NCBI GenBank assembly: GCA_938003595.1
Contig: CALKYH010000234.1
Coordinates: forward strand, 1 to 35,838
Source: an uncultured bacterium
GTDB taxonomy: Bacteria > Planctomycetota > Phycisphaerae > Phycisphaerales > UBA1924
DNA length: 35,838 bases
Direction of reading: 5' to 3'
Shown here one piece after another: positions 24,935 through 32,697 of the stretch. The notes under the pieces were generated by a model. It was given only the letters and a program-made list of their open reading frames with translations, searched no databases and was not told the origin of the DNA. Position 1 is the first letter of the stretch. Every line of letters starts with the position of its first letter. A program made the translations under genes and the position numbers.

Positions 24935-25555
24935 TCAGGTCTCGCCGTCCCGCTCGTGCTCGTCGCCTTTCTGAATTTCGCGCAGCAGCCAGGCCCTCGC
25001 CAGGGTCCAGTCTCGCTTGACCGTTGCGGGGGCGATGCCCAGCACCTCCGCCGTCTCCTCGACGCTCATCCCGCCGAAGAACCGCAGCTCGACGACCCGC
25101 GCCGCCCGCTCGTCCACCAGGGCGAGGCCCTTGAGCGCCTCGTCCAGCGCCACGATGTCCAGGTCCGGCCCGGCGGTGACGGCGGCGCCGTCCGTCAGCT
25201 CCACCTTCGCCCCGCCCCCGCCCCGCTTGATCCGCCCCTTGGCCTTGGCGTGGTTCACGAGGATGCGGCGCATCGCCAGCGCCGCGACGCCGAAGAAGTG
25301 CGCCCGGTTCTGCCAGCGCACCTCGCGCTGGTCGATGAGCTTCATATAGGCCTCGTGGACGAGCGCGGTTGCCTGCAGCGTGTGGTCGGCCCGTTCCGCG
25401 GCCAACCGGCGCTGGGCCAGGCCCCGCAGCTCGTGGTAAACCACGGGCAGCAGCTGATCGACAGCCGACCGGTTGCCCTCGGACACCGCATCGAGCAATC
25501 GGGTGAGCTCCAGGGAAGGGGGAGTGGCGGGCGCTGGGGTGGGTGATGAGGGCAT
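24935..25555 (-). CDS. ECF RNA polymerase sigma factor (planctomycete kinase-linked type)
   Basis: A 206-residue sigma factor of the ECF subfamily. Region 2 covers about residues 15-95 (LLPVVYHELRGLAQRRL, then ATALVHEAYMKLID). Region 4 near the C-terminus has the helix-turn-helix ELRFFGGMSVEETAEVL and APATVKRDW. ALVHEAY and the RAHFFGVAALAMRRILV segment place it in the group often annotated as TIGR02999. The ATG at 25555 has AGGAG seven bases upstream; upstream frame extensions are rejected. The kinase gene begins three bases after the stop. In Planctomycetota such sigma factors are repeatedly found next to Ser/Thr kinases, and phosphorylation may replace an anti-sigma factor; here that is inference. 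A TAAACT at 25641-25636 could be its -10. Confidence 0.92.
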   Translation of the reverse strand: MPSSPTPAPATPPSLELTRLLDAVSEGNRSAVDQLLPVVYHELRGLAQRRLAAERADHTLQATALVHEAYMKLIDQREVRWQNRAHFFGVAALAMRRILVNHAKAKGRIKRGGGGAKVELTDGAAVTAGPDLDIVALDEALKGLALVDERAARVVELRFFGGMSVEETAEVLGIAPATVKRDWTLARAWLLREIQKGDEHERDGET

Positions 25556-25635
25556 GGCGATGCTCCTGCGGGCCCGACGGCGCCGCGGCGCCGCCCGTGG
25601 TGGAGGCCCCGCCGCCCGCCCGCTAAGTCCCGCAC

Positions 25636-25641
25636 AGTTTA
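25636..25641 (-). promoter_or_regulatory. Possible -10 element of the sigma-kinase unit
   Basis: Read on the minus strand the sequence is TAAACT, about 80 bases before the sigma factor ATG. The position 17 bases upstream (GTCGAA) is a poor -35. ECF genes are often autoregulated, which would not use this hexamer, so the call is weak. Confidence 0.28.
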
Positions 25642-25764
25642 CCTCCGGATTTGACGAATTCGACCGATTTTCCGCCCCCCGGGCTTGGATCGGTGGTCGG
25701 AGCGGCGGTCCCCGGTTGGAGACCTCCTGCCCTGGTCGGCTTCCCGTGCGGACAACTGCCTCAA

Positions 25765-25793
25765 TTGCCAACCCGGCGCCCGGGCCCTACACT
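25765..25793 (+). promoter_or_regulatory. Sigma70-type promoter of the initiator tRNA gene
   Basis: TTGCCA at 25765-25770 and TACACT at 25788-25793 are separated by exactly 17 bases. Transcription would begin near 25800, about 38 bases before the mature tRNA. This is the best housekeeping promoter in the window. Confidence 0.65.
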
Positions 25794-25837
25794 CCCGCCC
25801 CCCTGCCGAGCGGCCGCCGCTCGACCGGGCCTTTGGT

Positions 25838-25911
<74 letters not shown>

Positions 25912-25920
25912 TTTCAGAAG

Positions 25921-25948
25921 AAACGGCCCTGCCAAAAGGGCCGTTTTT
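25921..25948 (+). terminator. Intrinsic terminator after tRNA-fMet
   Basis: AAACGGCCC (25921-25929) pairs with GGGCCGTTT (25938-25946) around an eight-base loop, followed by TT. The stem closes with A-T pairs, so the U-run is partly inside the stem. It begins ten bases after the tRNA. Confidence 0.82.
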
Positions 25949-25992
25949 GTTGCGCAAGTAAGGCTTTGGGTGGCATGTTCGTATCGGGGTCC

Positions 25993-26036
25993 GCGTGAGG
26001 TCGCAGGGGCGAAGCGCGTGAAGTCGCAGGCGCGAA
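25993..26036 (+). repeat. Two tandem copies resembling the tRNA T-arm region
   Basis: 25993-26013 and 26016-26036 match at 19 of 21 bases with a 23-base period. Both contain A/G-GTCGCAGG-N2-CGAA, which matches the variable loop and T-arm of the tRNA at 25882-25897. With the exact repeat at 26043 they form a degenerate tRNA 3'-half copy. Confidence 0.65.
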
Positions 26037-26042
26037 AGTGGT

Positions 26043-26055
26043 CCCCGCTATTTCA
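26043..26055 (+). repeat. tRNA 3'-end direct repeat, copy 2
   Basis: An exact copy of CCCCGCTATTTCA, 139 bases downstream of the copy in the tRNA. The preceding bases (GTCGCAGG, then CGAA) also align with the tRNA, so the homology extends well beyond 13 bases with mismatches. Confidence 0.7.
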
Positions 26056-26071
26056 ATAGAATCTCTGAGAG

Positions 26072-26093
26072 CGGCCTTCCCACCGGAAGGCCG
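26072..26093 (+). terminator. Second terminator-like hairpin after the tRNA-end copy
   Basis: A perfect nine-base-pair stem, CGGCCTTCC with GGAAGGCCG, and a four-base loop, followed by TTGTCGTCTTG. The U content is low, so terminator strength is uncertain. Its position after repeat copy 2 mirrors the tRNA-terminator arrangement. Confidence 0.5.
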
Positions 26094-26674
26094 TTGTCGT
26101 CTTGCCGCGGCCGATTTCCTGGTCGCGGGTTCGTAGCGCAGTCGGCGGCCAAGGGGTCGGGGATCGCCGATCGAATGTGCTAAAGCCAGCGGCGTGTGTA
26201 CCGGGGAATGAGGGTGGGCCAGGCGAAGCGGCTTGCGGTCGTGGAGGAGGTGATCCGCGGCATGGACGTTTCGTGCGCTCGGTCGAGTAGTCGGCTGGCG
26301 CTGGGGCGCCACCTTCCGAGCGAGGCCTGTACAAAAAGCCACACTCCTCGCGCCCGGGTTCAGCACGCCCCGAGGTCGTGTGATCTGCGACTGCGCGCCG
26401 AGATCACCCATGCGGGTCGAAGGCACGGCCGCCGCGACATGCACGGGCGCTGCGCCGTCTGCCGAACTGGCGGACAGCGCTCGTGGAATCCGAGGTCTCA
26501 AACTCCTGCCGGTCTGGCGGTCGGGCGCCAGGCTTGCGAGGATAGAGACGAAGAAGCTCGCCGCTGGCGGCCGCGAAGTCGCGGCGCACGCCTGTGACTT
26601 GAAGAAGCGGATGCAGTGTTCCAGACCAGCGTTGGCCGGTTGGTGCGCGCGCCTCGGATAAGTCGTTATTCATG

Positions 26675-26702
26675 TTGACTTGCTCTTGGCGCGTCGTACG
26701 CT
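26675..26702 (+). promoter_or_regulatory. Sigma70-like promoter with no obvious gene
   Basis: TTGACT (26675-26680) and TACGCT (26697-26702) with a 16-base spacer. The palindrome CTTGCGCAAG begins 15 bases after the -10. The nearest plausible coding start downstream is at 27172, about 470 bases away. Confidence 0.4.
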
Positions 26703-27171
26703 CTTCTGAGGTCGTGCTTGCGCAAGTTCGCAGCGGCGCCGAACCCGAGATGTGCCGTCGGAAGATGGGACGATGGGCAGCCCGGCGATGTCGGGACGCG
26801 GGTCAAGGAGCAAACCGACGCGGCCGAACACCCGAGGGTGTTTGATCGCGTCGGTCCTATTCGCGCCGTGTCTTCTTGTACGCGGTTCGCCGATGGTCGT
26901 GAACAGGTATGCACGAACATGGAAACGAGCCTGTTCTGAGCAATGACGCTGAAGCAGGCGCTCCGGTTGGCTCCAGGGTCATCTGCAGCAAGAGCTGGCA
27001 GCGAGACCGTGTAGAAATCCAGAAACATCTGGCTGCCGCCGCCGATGAGGCATGGGCGAGCTCTGTCGCCGGGAGTCGGAGCAAGCAGGACAGAGTGTCG
27101 CAGATGCAGAGTCATCGCTCTCCATTCATCGAGACGGGCGTAGCGCCACCATTGTTCCTGAAGGCGCTTCT

Positions 27172-27310
27172 ATGAAGGCGCCCCATCGGGTTCGTGTTCG
27201 CGCTCGCGGCGCTTGCGATGGTCCTATGCGCTTCCACGTGCAACACCATCAAGGGCTTCGGCACGGATGTCGAAGCGCTCGGGTCCATCATGAAGGGATC
27301 GGCGGAGCGA
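27172..27310 (+). pseudogene. Entericidin-like lipoprotein remnant, frameshifted
   Basis: From GTG 27194 the frame reads FALAALAMVLCASTC and then NTIKGFGTDVEALGSIMKG, matching the CNT-x3-G-x-G-x-D core of entericidin A/B small lipoproteins. A natural start with ribosome-binding site, ATG AAG at 27172 preceded by GAAGG, lies in another frame. Removing one G from the GGG at 27188-27190 would join it to give MKAPHR followed by the hydrophobic segment, a standard lipoprotein signal. No stop ends the protein at the usual 45 residues; the frame runs on into the acyl-AMP ligase gene. The lipobox (ASTC) is also poor. A decayed gene is the simplest reading; a sequencing error at the G run is the alternative. 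Confidence 0.5.
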
Positions 27311-27382
27311 AACGGAGCGGAAGTGCCGCTCGCGAATCTTGGTCGGCTCAATCCACGCGGACTCACCGAAGGCAGGAATGAG

Positions 27383-30300
27383 TTGGTACGAGCAGGTGTG
27401 TATCCCCATGCACCGAGCGTCCACGCCGATCTGGTAGGCGTGCTGCAAGGTCATGCTGCGGAGCGTGCTGACGTCGCCGCGTTCACCTTTGTGGTCGATG
27501 GCCAGGCGGACGCGGCGCTGACCTACTCCAAGCTCGACCGGCGCGCACGGGCTGTGGCCGCTCGACTGCAGGCGATGGGCCTGGTCGGGCATCGTGTCGT
27601 GCTCGCGTATCCGCATGGCATGGAATTTCTCGTCGGATTCTTCGGCTGCCTGTTCGCCGGTTGCGTGGCGGCGCCGACCTTCCTGCCCACCAGACGCACG
27701 CTCGATCGATTCAACGCGATCGCTGCCGACTCGGGGGCGGACCTCGTGCTCAGCGTCGCTGCGGCCGCGATCGGGCATCGGGCGATAGTCGCGCAGAACG
27801 GCGACGAGCAGGGAGCGGCTCCGGCGATTCCCTGGCTCGCCACGGACGAGATCCCCGACGAGTCCGCCGACTCCTGGGAGATGCCCGTCATCCGATCGGC
27901 GGCGCTCGCCATGCTCCAGTACACCTCGGGCTCGACGAGCGAGCCCAAGGGGGTCATGCTCAGCCACGCCAACCTGATGAACAACATCCGCGCCATCTAC
28001 GAGGCATTCGGGATGGGGCAGACAGAGGGGCGTGACACCGGCGTGTTCTGGCTGCCCACCTACCACGACATGGGCCTGGTGGGCGGCGTGCTTGTGCCCA
28101 TGCTCGCCGGCGTCAGCAGCGTGCTGATGCCGCCCGCCGCATTCCTGCGGCGCCCGATCGACTGGCTCGCCGCGATCAGCGAGCGCCGGGCGACCATCTC
28201 GGGCGCTCCGAACTTCGCCTACGACCTCTGCGTCCGCAAGATCACCGCTGAACAGCGGGCCACGCTCGATCTATCTTGCTTACGACTGGCGTTCGTGGGC
28301 GCCGAACCGATCCAACCGGAGACGCTCGAGCGGTTCGCGGCCGCGTTCGCTCCCTGCGGCTTTAGGTCCAGCATGTTCTACCCCTGCTACGGAATGGCGG
28401 AGGCGACCCTCTTGATCAGCGGAGCCGCGCAGGGCTCCGGACCGACCGCTCGGGAGTTCGATGAGACGGCCCTGAGCGAGGGCCGGGCGGAGACCCGGGC
28501 GCGATCGACGGGCACGGCGCGGCGCCTGGTCTCCTGCGGCGCTCCGGTCGGCGACCTGCAGATCGTGATTGCCGATGCGGTCGCAGGCACGAGGGTTCCG
28601 TCGGGCCGCGTGGGAGAGATCTGGGTTGCGGGCGCATCGGTGGCCAAGGGCTACTGGCGAAGGACGGGCCAATCAGGACGAGCCTTCGGCGCTCACCTGA
28701 GCGATAGCGACGAGGAGATCTTCCTTCGGACCGGTGACCTCGGCTTCCTCTCCGAAGGCGAACTCTTCGTTGTTGGCCGGTTGGATGACCTCCTGATTGT
28801 TCGCGGCCGCAATCACCATCCTCAGGACCTGGAGGCGACGGCCCGCAGGAGCCATCCGCTGCTGGAAGCCGGCTTTGGCGCTGCCTTCGCTGTCGCGGAC
28901 GAAAGTGGCGAACGACTGATCCTGGTCCAGGAAGTCGCGCGCGGCGGAGCCACCGATTTCGCGCCGGCGCTTCGAGCGTGCCGCGAAGCGGTGCTCGCCG
29001 AGCACGGCCTCGCGTTGGACGACATCGTCCTCGTGCGCGCCGGCGCTGTGCCCAGGACATCCAGCGGCAAGGTCCAGCGCCGCGCTTGCCGCGCAGCCCT
29101 CGCCGCGGCGGAGCTCAAGGTCGTGGCCCGATTCCATCGGGACTCCGCGGAACTCAGCCGTGCTCCCGCGAGGCCTCCATCGTCGTCCTCCGTTCTGGCC
29201 ACAGTCTGCCAGCACGCCATCGCGCTCGGCGGCGCCGCGTTGTCCGATGTGACGCCCGAGACGCCGCTCGCCGCCCTCGGCCTTGACTCCCTGCAGCGCG
29301 TTGAGCTGGCCGCCGCGCTGGAGAAGACATTCGCGTGCCGGCTGCCCGACAAGGAGTTCAGTCCCGCTCAGACGCTGGGCGAACTCGCTATGGCGGTGCA
29401 GGCGCACCTGACTGTCCACTCGGGGCACGCCGCGATCACGGGCGAGATCCCCGCCACGCACCACGACTTCCCTCAGTTTCCGGAGTACCGCGAGTTGAAG
29501 CGGTACGAGCGGATGCTCGAGGCGGTGGCCGGCGAGAACCCTTACTTCCGCGTGGATCGCGGCGGCGCGCCGGACGACGCGCTCGTCAACTTCGGCGCCT
29601 ACGACTACATCGGCATGGCCCGCGACCCGGCGGTCCTCGCGTCCGCAAAGACAGCGATCGACCGCTACGGCTCCAGCGCCGGGGCGAGCCGCCTCGTCTC
29701 GGGGGAAAAGGAAGTGCATCGCGAGCTGGAGCGGGCGCTGGCGGGGTTTCTGGGCGCCGAGGCCTCGATCGCATTCGTGTCCGGCCACGCCACCAATGTC
29801 ACGACCATCGGCCACCTGATGGCGCCGGAGGACCTGATTGTCTACGACGCGATGGCGCACAACTCGATCATCCAGGGCGCCCAGCTCTCCGGGGCGACCC
29901 GCCGCGCATTCGCCCACAACGACTGGCGGGCGCTGGATGCGCTCCTCTCCGAGGTGCGCCGTCACCACCGCCGCGTGCTGATCGCCATCGAGGGTGTGTA
30001 CAGCATGGACGGCGACTTCCCCGACCTGCCGCGGTTCATCGAGATCAAGAAGAGGCACAAGGCGCTCATGCTGGTCGATGAGGCCCACTCGCTGGGGACC
30101 ATGGGCCCCACCGGGCGCGGCATCGGCGAACACTGGGGGGTCGCCCGTGCGGATGTCGATCTCTGGATGGGCACGCTCTCCAAGTCGCTGGCCAGCTGCG
30201 GCGGGTACATCGCCGGCTCCACCGAGATCGTCGAGTATCTGGCCTATACCGCGCCGGGCTTCGTCTACAGCGTGGGCCTCGCTCCGTCCAACGCAGCCGC

Positions 30301-30637
30301 GGCCCTCGCCGCCTTGAATCTGCTGCAATCCGAGCCCCAGCGCGTTCTTCGGCTTCGCGCGCTGGCGGCGCTCTTCCTCAGCCTTGCGAAAGAGCGAGGC
30401 CTGAACACCGGCTCGTCCGCGGGCACGCCCGTGATCCCCGTGATCGTCGGGAACTCCGTCGCCACCCTGCGCTTGTCGAGCGCTCTGCTCAATCGCGGCG
30501 TCAACGCCCATCCCATTCTGCACCCCGCCGTGCCGGAGCACGCCGCCCGGCTGCGTTTCTTCATCACGGTCGGCCATACCGAGGCGCAGATCCGCGCCGC
30601 GGTCCACGCGGTGGCCGACGAACTCGCGAGACTGTAA
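27383..30637 (+). CDS. Fatty acyl-AMP ligase--ACP--alpha-oxoamine synthase fusion
   Basis: About 1084 residues with three domains. Residues 10-600 are a fatty acyl-AMP ligase: P-loop YTSGSTSEPKG from 180, then WLPTYHDMGLVGG, YGMAEATLL, and RTGDLGFL. Residues 605-690 are an acyl carrier domain with Ser636 in LGLDSLQRVEL for the phosphopantetheine arm. Residues 720-1084 are a PLP-dependent alpha-oxoamine synthase like BioF or serine palmitoyltransferase: Asp899/His902 in VDEAHSLGTMG and the PLP lysine Lys934 in TLSKSLASCGGY. In principle it activates a fatty acid, loads it on its own ACP and condenses it with an amino acid to a 2-amino-3-ketone. The start is uncertain: TTG 27383 with AGGA five bases upstream is preferred over GTG 27398; the frame is open to 27194. 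The ABC genes follow after three bases. Confidence 0.9.
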   Translation: MVRAGVYPHAPSVHADLVGVLQGHAAERADVAAFTFVVDGQADAALTYSKLDRRARAVAARLQAMGLVGHRVVLAYPHGMEFLVGFFGCLFAGCVAAPTFLPTRRTLDRFNAIAADSGADLVLSVAAAAIGHRAIVAQNGDEQGAAPAIPWLATDEIPDESADSWEMPVIRSAALAMLQYTSGSTSEPKGVMLSHANLMNNIRAIYEAFGMGQTEGRDTGVFWLPTYHDMGLVGGVLVPMLAGVSSVLMPPAAFLRRPIDWLAAISERRATISGAPNFAYDLCVRKITAEQRATLDLSCLRLAFVGAEPIQPETLERFAAAFAPCGFRSSMFYPCYGMAEATLLISGAAQGSGPTAREFDETALSEGRAETRARSTGTARRLVSCGAPVGDLQIVIADAVAGTRVPSGRVGEIWVAGASVAKGYWRRTGQSGRAFGAHLSDSDEEIFLRTGDLGFLSEGELFVVGRLDDLLIVRGRNHHPQDLEATARRSHPLLEAGFGAAFAVADESGERLILVQEVARGGATDFAPALRACREAVLAEHGLALDDIVLVRAGAVPRTSSGKVQRRACRAALAAAELKVVARFHRDSAELSRAPARPPSSSSVLATVCQHAIALGGAALSDVTPETPLAALGLDSLQRVELAAALEKTFACRLPDKEFSPAQTLGELAMAVQAHLTVHSGHAAITGEIPATHHDFPQFPEYRELKRYERMLEAVAGENPYFRVDRGGAPDDALVNFGAYDYIGMARDPAVLASAKTAIDRYGSSAGASRLVSGEKEVHRELERALAGFLGAEASIAFVSGHATNVTTIGHLMAPEDLIVYDAMAHNSIIQGAQLSGATRRAFAHNDWRALDALLSEVRRHHRRVLIAIEGVYSMDGDFPDLPRFIEIKKRHKALMLVDEAHSLGTMGPTGRGIGEHWGVARADVDLWMGTLSKSLASCGGYIAGSTEIVEYLAYTAPGFVYSVGLAPSNAAAALAALNLLQSEPQRVLRLRALAALFLSLAKERGLNTGSSAGTPVIPVIVGNSVATLRLSSALLNRGVNAHPILHPAVPEHAARLRFFITVGHTEAQIRAAVHAVADELARL

Positions 30638-30640
30638 CCC

Positions 30641-31591
30641 ATGAGCGGCGACAAGGAGCACGCGATCGTCGTCGAGAACCTGACGAAGGACTATGGCGAC
30701 ATTCGAGCGGTCGACGATGTGTCGTTCACCGTCAAGCGCGGCGAGGTGTTCGCGTTCCTGGGGCCCAACGGAGCGGGCAAGACCACCACCGTGGAGATCA
30801 TCGAGACCATCCGCGCGCCGACATCGGGGCGGGTGAGCGTCCTGGGATTGGATGTCGCGACCAGCAGGGGCGCGATCATCCCCAGGATCGGCGTGCTTCC
30901 GCAGGGCTTCAACTCGTTCGACAGGATCACGGTTGCGGAAAGCATCCGGTTCTACTCGCGCCTGTTCGGCGGCTCGGCCGCGGATGTCGACGGCCTCATG
31001 GACCTGACCGAGCTTCGAGAGAAGCGCGATGTCCAGTTCAAGAACCTCTCGGGGGGCCTGAAGCAGCGGCTCGGCATCGCGATCGCGCTCGTCAACGATC
31101 CCGAGGTGGTCTTCCTGGATGAACCCACCACGGGGCTCGATCCGCACGCGCGCCGCGCCGTGTGGAGCGTGCTGCAGGGCCTCAAGAGCAAGGGCAAGAC
31201 CGTCTTCCTCACCACGCACTACATGGAGGAGGCCGAGCTCCTGGCCGACACCGTCGCGATCATCTCCAGTGGGCGGATCGTCGCCACCGGCTCTCCCGCG
31301 CGATTGACGGAGATGCACACCGAACAGCTGCGAGTCACGCTCAGTCCAGGAGACGCCGCTTCTATCGATCTGATCCAGCGCATGGGCTTCAACCCTGCGA
31401 GAACGATCGACGACGGCGTCGACATCCCGGTCCGCACTTCGGACGATGTGCTCGGCATCCTCGCGGCGATTCGGGAAGCGGGGCTGCCCGCCCCGTCCGG
31501 CCTCGAGGTGCGCAGGCCGACTCTCGAGGAGGTGTTCCTCAAACTCACGAGCGAGCCGCCCGCCGAGCGCTCCCGCCGGAGCGCCCCATGA
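30641..31591 (+). CDS. ABC-2 type exporter ATP-binding protein
   Basis: A 316-residue ATPase of the DrrA/NodI/CcmA class. Walker A is GPNGAGKTT (41-49), the signature LSGGL (136-140), Walker B VVFLDEPTTGLD with Asp160-Glu161, and the switch TTHYMEEAELLAD. The last 80 residues form the usual C-terminal regulatory domain of this class (PTLEEVFLKLT). It starts three bases after the fusion enzyme and overlaps the permease by four bases. It powers export by the next gene's product. The substrate is likely the lipid-like product of this locus, by context only. Confidence 0.93.
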   Translation: MSGDKEHAIVVENLTKDYGDIRAVDDVSFTVKRGEVFAFLGPNGAGKTTTVEIIETIRAPTSGRVSVLGLDVATSRGAIIPRIGVLPQGFNSFDRITVAESIRFYSRLFGGSAADVDGLMDLTELREKRDVQFKNLSGGLKQRLGIAIALVNDPEVVFLDEPTTGLDPHARRAVWSVLQGLKSKGKTVFLTTHYMEEAELLADTVAIISSGRIVATGSPARLTEMHTEQLRVTLSPGDAASIDLIQRMGFNPARTIDDGVDIPVRTSDDVLGILAAIREAGLPAPSGLEVRRPTLEEVFLKLTSEPPAERSRRSAP

Positions 31592-32697
31592 GCCCGCGGG
31601 TCGTCGCCGCCACGCTCGTCGTTCGGATCCGGAGCCTCTACCGCGAGCGCTCGGCGCTGTTCTTCACATTCGCGTTCCCCATCATCCTCGTGCTCGTGTT
31701 CGGCGCCATCTTCACCAGGCCCGAGCGCCTGAACTTCGAGTTGCCTGTGCAGGATCACAGCCGCAGCGAGGCCTCGGCGCGGCTGCTCGAGGGCTTCACG
31801 GCCGACCATGTCTTCACCATTCTGCCGGTCCCGCTGGATGTAGACCCCGCGCTCTACGCCAGAGAGCACAAGCTCACTCTTCTGCTCGTGATCCCCAGCG
31901 AGTTCCAGAGCTGGCACGACCTCCGCGCGGTCGAGCGCGACGCGGCCGCCGGGGCGCCGCTGACCTATGTGCATGATCCGAGCTCGACCTCGGTCGACAC
32001 CAAGATCCAGCTTCTCAACTCGATCGTCGCCGCGGCCAACCAAAGGTACTCCGGCGCCACGGCGTTCATCACGCTTGTTCCGCAGTCGATCCTCTCCGGC
32101 ACGTACCGCTTCATCGAGTTCTTCGTGCCCGGAATCATCGCGATGGCGATCATGACCTCCGCGCTCTCCAACGCCCTCAACTCGAACGCCGAGCTGAGGC
32201 AGAAGGGCATCCTTCGCAAGCTCGCGGCGACGCCGATCACACGCGCCGACTGGCTTGTCTCGAGCATCCTCTACCAGCTCATGCTCGCCGTGGTGTCCAC
32301 CGGGGCGATCCTCCTCACGAGCTATCTGGTCTTCGATGTCCGGCTGCATATCGACATGTGGCTCCCGCTGATCGTCGCCGTGGAGGTGTTCGCCTTCGTC
32401 GGCATCGGGATGACGCTCACGCCGCTCGCCAAGGAGGCCGAGAGCGCGTCGGCGGTCTCCAACGCCGTGCTGTTCCCCATGATGTTCCTCTCGGGCACCT
32501 TCTTCCCCGTGGAGATGATGCCCGGCTTCCTGCAGACCGTCGCCAGATTCCTGCCCCTGTACTATGTAAACGAGGCGCTGCGGGCTGCGATGATCTTTGC
32601 GGACAGCGCGTCGGCGTTGCGATGGTCGAGCATCCTCGCCGCGTTCGCCGCGGCGGCGTTCGTCGCGGGGACGATCAGGACTCGGTGGGGCGAATGA
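31588..32697 (+). CDS. ABC-2 type exporter permease
   Basis: A 369-residue permease with one N-terminal helix (FTFAFPIILVLVFGAIF, about 28-45), a periplasmic domain of about 140 residues, then five helices (185-365). RKLAATPITRADWLVSS and NAVLFPMMFLSGTFFPVEMMP are the ABC-2 membrane-domain hallmarks, as in drug, polysaccharide or lipid exporters. The large periplasmic domain fits the YhhJ/ABC2_membrane_3 type. It overlaps the ATPase gene and the following GT-like gene (ATGA each). Confidence 0.92.
   Translation: MSPRVVAATLVVRIRSLYRERSALFFTFAFPIILVLVFGAIFTRPERLNFELPVQDHSRSEASARLLEGFTADHVFTILPVPLDVDPALYAREHKLTLLLVIPSEFQSWHDLRAVERDAAAGAPLTYVHDPSSTSVDTKIQLLNSIVAAANQRYSGATAFITLVPQSILSGTYRFIEFFVPGIIAMAIMTSALSNALNSNAELRQKGILRKLAATPITRADWLVSSILYQLMLAVVSTGAILLTSYLVFDVRLHIDMWLPLIVAVEVFAFVGIGMTLTPLAKEAESASAVSNAVLFPMMFLSGTFFPVEMMPGFLQTVARFLPLYYVNEALRAAMIFADSASALRWSSILAAFAAAAFVAGTIRTRWGE

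Larger units (their letters stand above)
25949..27171. other. 1.2 kb stretch without a convincing gene
   Basis: Open frames occur on both strands, but their translations have no recognisable domain, unusual composition (runs of Arg, Ser, Thr, Cys) and mostly no ribosome-binding site. Codon-position GC bias, strong in neighbouring genes, is not evident. What can be seen is a degenerate tRNA 3'-end copy with a hairpin (25993-26093), a sigma70-like promoter (26675-26702) followed by the palindrome CTTGCGCAAG (26717-26726), and the small hairpin at 26827-26842. The segment has more A/T-rich patches than its flanks and one of the rare ACGT sites. It looks like decayed or recombination-prone DNA beside the tRNA, not a gene. 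Confidence 0.6.

Noticed and set aside
20369..25546. Two very long open frames on the plus strand (764 and 959 codons) across the kinase and beta-helix genes
   Set aside because: They are antisense to well-supported genes, have compositions rich in Arg, Asp, Gly and His with no domain, and result from the scarcity of stop codons in GC-rich DNA.
25981..26060. A CRISPR array or tandem satellite near the tRNA
   Set aside because: Only two 21-base units with a two-base gap, both derived from the tRNA T-arm, with no spacers.
26196..26597. A plus-strand frame starting MYRGMRVGQAKRLAVVEEV, considered as a transposase or integrase remnant
   Set aside because: A few residues look helix-turn-helix-like but nothing beyond residue 30 fits; too weak to call a mobile element.
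26827..26842. AACACCC-GA-GGGTGTT as a terminator
   Set aside because: The stem leaves too small a loop unless one pair opens, and no U-run follows.
26666..27115. A 149-codon minus-strand frame in the gene-poor stretch
   Set aside because: No ribosome-binding site, no recognisable fold and a composition (Ser, Arg, Cys, Pro) unlike the neighbouring genes.
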